From: an uncultured Verrucomicrobiota bacterium
Lineage (GTDB): Bacteria > Verrucomicrobiota > Verrucomicrobiia > Chthoniobacterales > JACTMZ01
DNA length: 64,000 nt
Assembly (NCBI GenBank): GCA_903953565.1
Contig: CAJBKE010000015.1
Location: forward strand, 1-64,000
Direction of reading: 5' to 3'
This document shows, piece by piece, positions 35,614 to 42,810 of the stretch; within the stretch, counting starts at the first letter, position 1, and every line of letters starts with the position of its first letter. The position numbers were made by a program, and so were the translations under genes. Under the pieces are notes generated by a model, which was given only the letters and a program-made list of their open reading frames with translations, had not been told where the DNA came from and did no database searches.

Positions 35614-36500
35614 TGAAATCCGCCGTCCAGACCCGTCCCCGCGCGGCCGCCGCGATGGCCGATCTCGCCGAGTTGGTCAAAGCGCGCCTCAGCCTGTTGA
35701 CCGTGGTCACGGCCATGGCGGGCTTCGCGATCGGCGTGCAGGGCAATTGGACTTGGCTGCTCCTTGCCGCCACGCTCGGTGGCACGGCCTTGAGCGCGGC
35801 CGGGGCCGCGGCGCTCAACCAATGGTGGGAGCGCGCCCACGATGCGCGCATGAAGCGCACGCGCGAACGCCCCTTGCCGGCCGGACGCATGACGGCATCC
35901 GATGCGTTGCTCACCGGACTTGTTTTGTCGGTCAGCGGCGTCCTCTGCCTCGCGCTCTTCGCCAATCCCCTGGCAGCCGGTCTCGCGGCGACCACCATCA
36001 TTTTTTATATCCTCATCTACACCCCGCTAAAGCGCGTCACCACCCTCAACACGATCATCGGCGCGGTGCCCGGAGCCTTGCCCCCGCTCATCGGTTGGAC
36101 CGCGGCACGCGGCTCGATCAATGCCGAAGGTCTCACCCTCTTCGCGATTTTGTTTCTTTGGCAAATGCCGCACTTCCTCGCCATCGCGTGGCTTTACCGC
36201 GAGGATTACGCACAGGCTGGCTTCAAAATGCTCTCGGAAAATGACGAAAGCGGAGCGGTGACCGGACGACAAGCTTTCCTCTATGCGCTGGCCCTGCTCG
36301 CCGTGAGTTTGTTGCCGTCCGTGTTCTTCGAGTATTCCGCCGTTTATTTTTACGGCGCGCTGCTGCTCGGAGCCGGCTTCGCTTCGATGGCGGCAAATTT
36401 TGCGGTCAGCGGCGGTTCGATCCCCGCGGCCCGCTGGCTTTTCCTCGCTTCGATCGCTTATTTGCCGCTCCTGCTCGCACTGATGGTGCTGGCCCGATGA
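35613..36500 (+). CDS. ctaB: protoheme IX farnesyltransferase (heme O synthase)
   Basis: UbiA-family prenyltransferase that adds a farnesyl group to heme B. The 295-aa protein has about nine helices. The active-site loop is NQWWERAHDARMKRTRERPL near residue 70-90, and the second loop has WRTAARGSI-like and YREDYAQAGFKM segments. It acts just before CtaA. The gene overlaps ctaA by one base and the small ORF begins immediately after its stop. Confidence 0.94.
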   Translation: MKSAVQTRPRAAAAMADLAELVKARLSLLTVVTAMAGFAIGVQGNWTWLLLAATLGGTALSAAGAAALNQWWERAHDARMKRTRERPLPAGRMTASDALLTGLVLSVSGVLCLALFANPLAAGLAATTIIFYILIYTPLKRVTTLNTIIGAVPGALPPLIGWTAARGSINAEGLTLFAILFLWQMPHFLAIAWLYREDYAQAGFKMLSENDESGAVTGRQAFLYALALLAVSLLPSVFFEYSAVYFYGALLLGAGFASMAANFAVSGGSIPAARWLFLASIAYLPLLLALMVLAR

Positions 36501-36617
36501 ATGAATCCTCCCGATGCCAAAATCCGACAATCCAACCGTTGCCTGCTCGCGGGCCTCGCGGTTTTCGCCGTGTTGCTTTGCGCACTGGTGATTGTCTGGA
36601 AAACCTTTTTCACCTGA
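36501..36617 (+). CDS. 38-aa single-helix membrane peptide between ctaB and coxC
   Basis: ATG at 36501 follows the ctaB stop directly, and TGA is at 36615-36617. The translated peptide begins MNPPDAKIRQSNR, then a hydrophobic helix of about 22 residues (LLAGLAVFAVLLCALVIVW) and ends KTFFT. The positive N-terminal side suggests N-in topology. The position, between heme farnesyltransferase and subunit III, matches where very small oxidase subunits or assembly peptides occur in other operons. coxC starts 11 bp later. Family not recognised. Confidence 0.65.
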   Translation: MNPPDAKIRQSNRCLLAGLAVFAVLLCALVIVWKTFFT

Positions 36618-36628
36618 AATAAACAACC

Positions 36629-37228
36629 ATGAGCACCGCCGCCCTGACCGCCCACGACAGTCCGTCCGACCACCACGCCTCACAGCGCACGGCGGTCTTC
36701 GGCATGACCATTTTCCTTGCTTCCGAGGCCATGCTCTTCGCCGGGCTCATCGCCGGCTACGTCGTCCTTCGCCTGAGTTCGCCGGCATGGCCGCCCTCGC
36801 CGGATCTGCCCAAGCTCCCCGTGGTTCTGACCGGCATCAATACGGTGTTCCTCATTACTAGCAGCTTCACTTATCACTTCGCCGAAGTCGCGGTGAAGAA
36901 AGGCAAAAAGGGCACCGCGTGGCTTTTCCTCACCGTGTTGCTCGGCAGTCTCTTCCTCTGCATCCAAGGCTACGAGTGGTATCACATGCACCATGAGGGC
37001 CTGTGGTTCAACACGGGCGGTGTCTACGGGTCCTCGTTTTTCGTGCTGACCGGATTCCACGGGCTCCATGTTTTGATCGGGGTGCTCATGATCGCCTGGG
37101 CGCTTATCCGTCAACTCGGCGGCGCTTACACCGCGCAGAGCCACACCTATTTGATCCTCGCCGGCATGTATTGGCACTTTGTTGATGTGGTCTGGCTGTT
37201 TCTTTACTCGGTGCTTTATTTGGTTTGA
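36629..37228 (+). CDS. coxC: cytochrome c oxidase subunit III
   Basis: A 199-aa protein with five main helices. FGMTIFLASEAMLFAGLIAGY, GTAWLFLTVLLG-like, GYEWYHM, FVLTGFHGLHVLIG and YWHFVDVVWLFLY are all subunit III signatures. It is the five-helix form found with A-type oxidases. It stabilises CoxA and lines an oxygen path. A stem-loop element follows before the SCO gene. Confidence 0.95.
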   Translation: MSTAALTAHDSPSDHHASQRTAVFGMTIFLASEAMLFAGLIAGYVVLRLSSPAWPPSPDLPKLPVVLTGINTVFLITSSFTYHFAEVAVKKGKKGTAWLFLTVLLGSLFLCIQGYEWYHMHHEGLWFNTGGVYGSSFFVLTGFHGLHVLIGVLMIAWALIRQLGGAYTAQSHTYLILAGMYWHFVDVVWLFLYSVLYLV

Positions 37229-37240
37229 ACGACCGGCGCC

Positions 37241-37274
37241 GCTACATGCTGTAGCGTCGGCGTCCCCGCCGACG
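37241..37274. repeat. paired stem-loops between coxC and the SCO gene
   Basis: GCTACA/TGTAGC (37241-37255, loop TGC) is followed by CGTCGGCG/CGCCGACG (37255-37274, loop TCCC). They lie just downstream of coxC and 7 bp before the SCO start. They resemble a half version of the other hairpin elements, with the same GTCCC-type loop. Confidence 0.65.
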
Positions 37275-37280
37275 AATCCC

Positions 37281-37928
37281 ATGAACGATCACTCTCAGGA
37301 TGACATCATAGCCGGTCGGATGCGGCGCCTCGGCTGGGCGGGCGCTTTCCTTGTCTTCGTCCTCGCCGTGGCCATGGGCTATTCGATGTGGCAGGCCTCG
37401 CTACGGCGCGACGTGGAGAAATTGCCGGTCATCCGCGCCGTGCCGGAATTCTCCCTCACGGACCAAAACGGCCAAACCGTGACCAAGGCCGATTTGCGCG
37501 GCCATATCTGGATCACGGACTTTATCTTCACGCGTTGCAAGGGGCCGTGTCCGCTCATGACCGCGCGCATGCTGGAAATGCAAAAGGCGCTGGTCAAAAC
37601 CCCCGAGGTGAAACTTGTCTCGGTCACGGTCGACCCGGAATACGACACGCCGGAAGTGCTCAAGGCCTATGCCGAAGCGAACTTTGCCGATCCTGACCGC
37701 TGGAAATTCCTCACCGGGGACAAAGCGGTGATCGAGAAACTGGTCACCGAGGGCTTCATGCAGCATCTGGCGGAAGAAAACGGCGAACCGGTCCACGGCA
37801 CGATGTTCCTCATCGTCGACGGCAACGGCATGGTGCGCAGTGCGCGGATGCTGGAGGATCCGGAGCTGATTCCGAAGATTCTCACGGATACGGGGAATTT
37901 GCTGCGGGAGCAGGGGGCCGCTCCGTAA
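37281..37928 (+). CDS. SCO1/SenC copper chaperone
   Basis: Membrane-anchored thioredoxin-fold protein for CuA assembly on CoxB. The start at 37281 (MNDHSQDDII) gives 215 aa; an upstream extension would translate through the coxC end and the hairpin. The single helix is at 18-36. The copper-binding CxxxC is C86 and C90 (TRCKGPCPLM), and the conserved His is in EPVHGTMFLI. VSVTVDPEYDTPEVL is also typical. A strong terminator hairpin follows the stop. Confidence 0.93.
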   Translation: MNDHSQDDIIAGRMRRLGWAGAFLVFVLAVAMGYSMWQASLRRDVEKLPVIRAVPEFSLTDQNGQTVTKADLRGHIWITDFIFTRCKGPCPLMTARMLEMQKALVKTPEVKLVSVTVDPEYDTPEVLKAYAEANFADPDRWKFLTGDKAVIEKLVTEGFMQHLAEENGEPVHGTMFLIVDGNGMVRSARMLEDPELIPKILTDTGNLLREQGAAP

Positions 37929-37929
37929 A

Positions 37930-37963
37930 GCAGAAGCGGCGTCCCTGCCGCTTCTGCCTTTTT
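37930..37963 (+). terminator. intrinsic terminator after the SCO gene
   Basis: GCAGAAGCGGC (37930-37940) and GCCGCTTCTGC (37947-37957) form an 11-bp GC-rich stem with a GTCCCT loop, followed by C and five T residues. This is the clearest intrinsic terminator in the window and lies 2 bp after the stop. It also has the GTCCC-type loop of the intergenic hairpins. Confidence 0.75.
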
Positions 37964-38008
37964 GACCGGCGGCTTGCTCTGCGCAGCGGCGGAGGCTACT
38001 TTCCCCCT

Positions 38009-38245
38009 GTGAAATTCCTCGCCATCCTTCTCGCCAGCCTCTCGCTGCAAGCGCCTGCGTGGGCGTGTGCCGGTTGCCGCGTGATCAGCGAGGATCTCGA
38101 AGCCACGACCGTCATGGCTGGATTCGCCTTCTCATGGGGCGTTGTAGCCATGCTGGCCTTCCTCTTTGCCCTTTGCAGCGGTTTGGGGTGGTTCGTTATG
38201 AAGACGATCAAGGCGGTGGACGCGAATCACAGTTCGGTCGGATGA
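38009..38245 (+). CDS. small membrane protein with a cysteine pair
   Basis: A 78-aa protein starting at GTG 38009. A signal-like hydrophobic start (FLAILLASLSLQAPAWA) is followed by CAGCRVISEDLE and then one membrane helix (GFAFSWGVVAMLAFLFALCSG). The CxxC-like pair right after the predicted cleavage site could bind a metal or be redox active. It overlaps the DUF420 gene by 4 bp, so the two are expressed together. Not a family I recognise; linked to oxidase assembly only by context. Confidence 0.72.
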   Translation: MKFLAILLASLSLQAPAWACAGCRVISEDLEATTVMAGFAFSWGVVAMLAFLFALCSGLGWFVMKTIKAVDANHSSVG

Positions 38246-38682
38246 GCGTTACCGACCTTCCGGCTGTCAATGCCGCGCTCAATTCCATCTGCACCCTTCT
38301 TCTCTTCGCGGGGTGGTGGTTCATCAAGCATGAGCGCAAGCGGCAACACATCATCTGTATGGTGTCCGCGCTCGCGGTCTCAGCCCTCTTCCTGACGAGT
38401 TACGTCATCTACCACTACCACGTTGGCTCGATCCGCTTCACCTACGAGCATCCGGTGATCCGTCCGCTTTATTTTTTCATCCTCATCACCCACGTCATCC
38501 TCGCCGCCGCCATTGTGCCGCTCGTCCTCATGACCGTGATCCCCGCGCTCCGCGCCCGCTTTGACCGGCATCGCAAATGGGCGCGTATCACGCTTCCCCT
38601 TTGGCTCTATGTATCGATCACTGGTGTGATCGTTTACCTGATGCTCTACGTGTGGTTCCCGTCGGCGCAGTTGGGCGGGTAG
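38242..38682 (+). CDS. DUF420-family membrane protein, possible oxidase assembly factor
   Basis: The start at 38242 (MSVTDLPAVNAALN) gives 146 aa with four helices. NSICTLLLFAGWWFIKHERKRQHIICM, FLTSYVIYHYHVGS, FFILITHVILA and WLYVSITGVIVYLMLY are DUF420/YozB-CtaM features, including the conserved His in the second and third helices. CtaM of Staphylococcus is needed to activate a heme-copper oxidase, which fits this position. The gene ends at a double-hairpin element facing the convergent PfkB gene. Confidence 0.82.
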   Translation: MSVTDLPAVNAALNSICTLLLFAGWWFIKHERKRQHIICMVSALAVSALFLTSYVIYHYHVGSIRFTYEHPVIRPLYFFILITHVILAAAIVPLVLMTVIPALRARFDRHRKWARITLPLWLYVSITGVIVYLMLYVWFPSAQLGG

Positions 38683-38702
38683 GACAGATTTTTCACCTGC
38701 TC

Positions 38703-38775
38703 TTGTAGCGGCGGTCTATGACCGTCGGTGCCTTTCAAGAAGGTATGGTCCGGCGGTCGCAGACCGCCGCTACAA
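38703..38775. repeat. double-hairpin element between convergent genes
   Basis: Outer arms TTGTAGCGGCGGTCT (38703-38717) and AGACCGCCGCTACAA (38761-38775) match perfectly over 15 bp. Inside are CGGTC/GACCG (38712-38724) and CGGCGGTC/GACCGCCG (38751-38769). It can fold as one long stem or two stems. It lies between the ends of the DUF420 gene and the minus-strand PfkB gene, so a bidirectional terminator is a natural reading. Confidence 0.8.
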
Positions 38776-38789
38776 CTCTGTGGATATTT

Positions 38790-39713
38790 CTACGGCAGAT
38801 CCGCGTCGAAGTGCGCGAGGTCTTGGAACTCGGCGAAGCGTTCGAGGATGTGCTTCTGCTCGACGGAGCGCATGCGTTCGAGGCTGAAGGCTTCCACGTT
38901 GTAGCTGGCGAGCACACTGCCGACGACGACAGCGGTCTTCAGAGTCTTGAAGCTGACCTCGTGATTATCACGACTGGCCAGGTAGCCGGTCAGTCCGCCG
39001 GCGAAGGTATCGCCTGCGCCGGTCGGATCGTGGATGTCTTCCAGTGGGTAGGCGGGGCAGCTGAAGAAATCATTGTCTTCACCGAAAAGCAGACAGCCGT
39101 GCTCGCCTTTCTTCACCGCGACGATACGCGGTCCGAGGGATTGGATTTTTTTTCCGGCTTTGATCAGGCTGGTTTCCTTGGTCAGTTCGCGCGCCTCGCT
39201 GTCGTTGAGGATGAGCATGTCGACGCGTTTGAGGAGATCAAGCAGCGCAGGTTGCGCGATGTTGATCCAGAGGTCCATCGTGTCGGCAATGACGAACTTC
39301 GGTTTTTCCATCTGGTCGAGGACCTGCAACTGCAAATCCGGTGCGATGTTGGCGAGGAGGACGTAGTCGCTCGATTTGAAATGGTCCGGAAGCTTCGGCG
39401 AGAACGTCTCGAAGACATTGAGCGCGACTGATCGTGTCTCGCGTGTGTTCATGTCCCACATGTATTCGCCGGACCAGCGGAAGGTCTTGCCGGGGGCGCG
39501 TTGCACGCCTTCGAGATTGATCCCGCGGCCTTGGAGGAAATTCCAGTGGTCGGACGGAAAATCCTCGCCGACGATGGCGACGAGATTCACCGGAGAGAAA
39601 TACCCGGCGGCAACGGATGCGTAGGAGGCCGAGCCCCCGAGCAGATCGAAACGTTCCTCGACGGGAGTTTTGACGTCGTCGAGCGCGATGGAACCGACAA
39701 TGAGAACGGACAT
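38790..39713 (-). CDS. PfkB-family carbohydrate/nucleoside kinase
   Basis: Phosphorylates a sugar or nucleoside with ATP. The 307-aa protein starts MSVLIVGSIALDD and has GGSASYASVAAGY near 26-38 (substrate-lid motif), AVVKKGEHG-like anion hole and DPTGAGDTFAGGLTGYL near 239-255, where the second Asp is the catalytic base. Substrate cannot be fixed; adenosine/ribokinase-like enzymes are the closest in style. It stands alone, convergent with the respiratory operon. Confidence 0.88.
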   Translation of the reverse strand: MSVLIVGSIALDDVKTPVEERFDLLGGSASYASVAAGYFSPVNLVAIVGEDFPSDHWNFLQGRGINLEGVQRAPGKTFRWSGEYMWDMNTRETRSVALNVFETFSPKLPDHFKSSDYVLLANIAPDLQLQVLDQMEKPKFVIADTMDLWINIAQPALLDLLKRVDMLILNDSEARELTKETSLIKAGKKIQSLGPRIVAVKKGEHGCLLFGEDNDFFSCPAYPLEDIHDPTGAGDTFAGGLTGYLASRDNHEVSFKTLKTAVVVGSVLASYNVEAFSLERMRSVEQKHILERFAEFQDLAHFDADLP

Positions 39714-39758
39714 GGGACGGTCAAACTAGGAGACGCGGCGCGGCGCCTCAAGGTCAAA

Positions 39759-41897
39759 TCAGGGTGCCGGGGAGAGTTCGACCCGGCGATGCAGCATATC
39801 CTGATCCCATGCGGCCTCGTAGGTGAAGCGGCGCGGTGTTTTCAGCACCTCGGCCATGGCTGCCAGAGTGCTGGACTCGTCCGGTATCAATCCGGCCGTG
39901 ACGGACGCCAGCGAATCATCAGCCGTCAGCGCCGCGCTCCATGCCGCGGCAAAGGTGGCCAGGGGTGCCGTGTGGAAGGCAATCGATTGGACGGCAGTCT
40001 TACCATTTGCCGCAGGCAAAGCCGCGACTTCCAAGGTGAAGGGGCGCGATGTCCCGAGAATCCAGCGATTGCCGGCGATGGTCACGGAAGCGCCGAGATC
40101 AGGCCCGCCAAGCGGCAGCGCATATTCGTAGGAAACTGTGCCCGCGGGATCTTGCGACTGCACCGCGGCCGGCCATGCGGCCTTGGATTTTGACGAACCG
40201 GTCAACTCCTCCCAACCAAGAGCCAAAGCCTCGCGGTTGCGCAGCGCGGCAGCGACGGCCACCCGCGGAAGGATAGCCTGCTCCGCGGCAGCCGGCAGCA
40301 TGGGTGGAGGAGGCATTGCTCCATCGAAGGACACGGCCAAGGCGAACTGCGGTCCGAGTGCTCCCTCGATGAGTTTGCCCGCGCTTTGTTGCAACTGCTC
40401 CATAGGTCCGCCCACAGTGCCCAGAATCGAGCCGGCGATCGCCTTGCGTTTCTCGTCGAGGAAAACCGGTCCGAGCGCCTCGATCCATTCGGCGGAAAAC
40501 GCCGCCAACCCCGCCGTGAAATCAACAAGCCGGCCCGCGTAGCCTTCCTCCCAATTTTCCGTCCACAACAAATCCACGCCTGCCGCCGGGGCGAAGAGCG
40601 GGGCGGCGTTGCCGAGGGCGAGCCGCGGGGCCAAGGAGCCGCCGAAAAGTTCCGCCTGCCAACTTTCGTCCTTCTGCCGGACTACGCCGCTCACAGCGGA
40701 GAAGCGCGGCCGGAAAAGTTCGGCGGCCTGCTCACGCAAAGGACCGGCCGCTTTGCGCAGCGGATCGATCGTTTGGGCCGGCGCGAATTCGAGCGCAGCC
40801 TCCAGCGCGGCATCCAAATACTCGGCGACAGGAGGCGGTGCGGCGGCGAGGCTGACGACCAAAGGATTGGCATAGAAGAGGATGTCCGCCCCGTCACCGA
40901 GGAGAGGCTCCAATCTTTGCACGGGTGGAGCACCGACGAGCGAGCGATCCGGCGAATCGGATAAACCCGGCACGCCTGATTCCGTTCCGATGGAAATGAC
41001 GAAGTGTCCGTGCATCCTTCCGAATCCGAGAGTGGTTACTTTCGACAACAGATCGCGCACGATGTAAGTGGCGGCGTAGACGTCGCCGATGTTGGTCGCG
41101 AGGATGTCGCGCGCCCGCACGGCAACATTGGTCGGGACAAGCATGGTGACGGGAAGTCGCACGCGGGTGAACGGTCCGTGCGCCCCGGCATCCACGCGGT
41201 CGCGGGGAAGTTTTTCCGGCAGCGAGGCCGTCCAATCCTCGAGCAAGCGTGGTAGCGGGGAGTTGTCCGGAATTTTCATGCCGATGAGGACGGGAGGAAT
41301 GGCCGCTTCACGGACAAATTTTTCCAGCGTCTCCTGCATGGCGGGCGGAAGCGGAACCATGATTTCGGTGAATGCGGCGGAGCCGAGATCTTCCGGCAAT
41401 TCCTCGAGAGGCACCGTTTCTTCCGGCGGCGCGTCCTCGGCGAGAACCGGGGTGAAAAGGTTGCGCAGACGGGCGGCGGCGAAGAGTCGGTTGACTTGCT
41501 GCAGCGCGGCGAGCTGTGAGCCGGTGCCCTGGCCGAGCGCGATGAAAACTTCATGCTCCGACGCGCCAGCCAATACCTCGAGAAGGGCCGGGGTGCGCGG
41601 TGCTTCGAGAAAAGCTCCGGTCATGCGCCCGGCCGTTGTTCCCTGCCACCAACCGCGCATCCCTTGGTCGGACCAAAGCGGCAACCATGTCGAAGAGGCC
41701 GAGCGCCATGTGGTGGCGGGTGAGCGCATCCAGAAAAAAGCCTCCGCCTCCGACGGGACGTGACGGATAAATTCGCACGCCGCCCAAGGATTCGCCGGCA
41801 GGGTGGGTGGGGCGTCGTCCGGGCGCTTTTGGCATCCTGCCGCGAGGAAAATCGCGGCAAGCAAGGGCAAGGCAGCCGTGGGTGGGCATCGGTGCAC
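39759..41897 (-). CDS. large secreted lipoprotein of unknown function
   Basis: A 712-aa protein. The signal ends in LLAAIFLAAGC, a lipobox with the cysteine near residue 22, so it is likely lipid-anchored. The mature part has no transmembrane segment and no motif I recognise. It is rich in Ala, Leu and Pro, with repeated 'F..A..ALEFA' type helices. The start and the end of the mature part both have 'PSEAEAFFWMRS' and 'AWSAALTADDS' style segments, perhaps from a duplicated domain in the style of DUF3352-like proteins, but I cannot confirm this. It converges with nothing; cysH is divergent. Confidence 0.75.
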   Translation of the reverse strand: MHRCPPTAALPLLAAIFLAAGCQKRPDDAPPTLPANPWAACEFIRHVPSEAEAFFWMRSPATTWRSASSTWLPLWSDQGMRGWWQGTTAGRMTGAFLEAPRTPALLEVLAGASEHEVFIALGQGTGSQLAALQQVNRLFAAARLRNLFTPVLAEDAPPEETVPLEELPEDLGSAAFTEIMVPLPPAMQETLEKFVREAAIPPVLIGMKIPDNSPLPRLLEDWTASLPEKLPRDRVDAGAHGPFTRVRLPVTMLVPTNVAVRARDILATNIGDVYAATYIVRDLLSKVTTLGFGRMHGHFVISIGTESGVPGLSDSPDRSLVGAPPVQRLEPLLGDGADILFYANPLVVSLAAAPPPVAEYLDAALEAALEFAPAQTIDPLRKAAGPLREQAAELFRPRFSAVSGVVRQKDESWQAELFGGSLAPRLALGNAAPLFAPAAGVDLLWTENWEEGYAGRLVDFTAGLAAFSAEWIEALGPVFLDEKRKAIAGSILGTVGGPMEQLQQSAGKLIEGALGPQFALAVSFDGAMPPPPMLPAAAEQAILPRVAVAAALRNREALALGWEELTGSSKSKAAWPAAVQSQDPAGTVSYEYALPLGGPDLGASVTIAGNRWILGTSRPFTLEVAALPAANGKTAVQSIAFHTAPLATFAAAWSAALTADDSLASVTAGLIPDESSTLAAMAEVLKTPRRFTYEAAWDQDMLHRRVELSPAP

Positions 41898-41999
41898 GGA
41901 TCTTTATGGGATGGCTGATGGCGGGCGGTCGACCGAATTCGGGGTTATTTGCTTCTTGCCGCAGAGGCATCGGGCGCTTATTCGGCAGGGCTCCTTTTT

Positions 42000-42737
42000 A
42001 TGGCTGCCACCTTGCCGCACGGATACGACGACGCCCGCCTGGCCGAATACAACCGCGATCTGGCTTCGCGGCCGGCCGCCGAGCGCGTGCGTTGGGCCCT
42101 GGAGGAATTCCGCGGACACGCGGTCCTTAGCACCAGCTTCGGCGTGCAGGCCGCCGTCATGTTGCATTTGGTCACGCGCCTCGATCCGAAAATCCCGGTC
42201 GTCTTCATTGATACGGGTTATCTTTTTCCCGAGACCTACCGCTTTGCTGATGAGCTGACGGAAAAGCTTGGTCTTAACCTCAAAGTCTACGCCCCTCTGG
42301 TCACGGCGGCGCGGCAGGAAGCTGTCTATGGCAGACTCTGGGAGCAGGGCGTCGAGGGACTGGAGAAATATGGGCGCATGAACAAAGTCGAGCCGATGAA
42401 CCGCGCGCTGGGCGAACTCGGCGCCAATTTGTGGATCACCGGTCTGCGCCGCGAACATGCTTCGACCCGCGAAGACCTGCCTGTGCTCAAGCGCCAGAAT
42501 CGTGTGCTCAAGCTGCACCCGATTGTCGACTGGACCGATCGCCAAATCGGCGAATATCTCAACGAGCACAATCTGCCTTACCATCCGCTCTGGGAACAGG
42601 GCTACGTGAGTGTCGGCGACACGCACAGCACGACGCGCTTTGCCGACGGCATGCGACCCGAGGACACGCGTTTCAACGGACTGAAGCGCGAGTGCGGATT
42701 GCACGAGAAATCCGGTGAGCCGGATTATATGATTTGA
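42000..42737 (+). CDS. cysH: phosphoadenylyl-sulfate (PAPS) reductase
   Basis: Reduces PAPS to sulfite in assimilatory sulfate reduction, with thioredoxin as partner. The start at 42000 ([11 protein letters not shown]) gives 245 aa; an earlier start adds a poor leader. The PP-loop variant is [12 protein letters not shown] (about 44-55), then [14 protein letters not shown] and the C-terminal RECGLH with the catalytic C232. The two extra cysteine pairs that bind a 4Fe-4S cluster in APS reductases are absent, so PAPS is the likely substrate. No other cys genes are near. Confidence 0.9.
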   Translation: MAATLPHGYDDARLAEYNRDLASRPAAERVRWALEEFRGHAVLSTSFGVQAAVMLHLVTRLDPKIPVVFIDTGYLFPETYRFADELTEKLGLNLKVYAPLVTAARQEAVYGRLWEQGVEGLEKYGRMNKVEPMNRALGELGANLWITGLRREHASTREDLPVLKRQNRVLKLHPIVDWTDRQIGEYLNEHNLPYHPLWEQGYVSVGDTHSTTRFADGMRPEDTRFNGLKRECGLHEKSGEPDYMI

Positions 42738-42746
42738 GGAAACACC

Positions 42747-42810
42747 GGTGGATCGCGATGTCCCATCGCGATTCTCGGGGATTTATCGCGCCGGGACGGC
42801 GCGATCCACC
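42747..42810. repeat. double-hairpin element between convergent cysH and pdxA
   Basis: Outer arms GGTGGATCGC (42747-42756) and GCGATCCACC (42801-42810). Inner stems are ATCGCGATG/CATCGCGAT (42752-42772, loop TCC) and CGCGCCG/CGGCGCG (42787-42803, loop GGA). Same design as the element at 38703 with unrelated arm sequence. It lies exactly between two convergent genes and its end touches the pdxA stop codon. Confidence 0.8.

Noticed and set aside
38718-39431. Plus-strand frame inside the hairpin element and antisense to the PfkB gene
   Set aside because: Its start lies in an inverted repeat and its body is the complement of a clear kinase gene.
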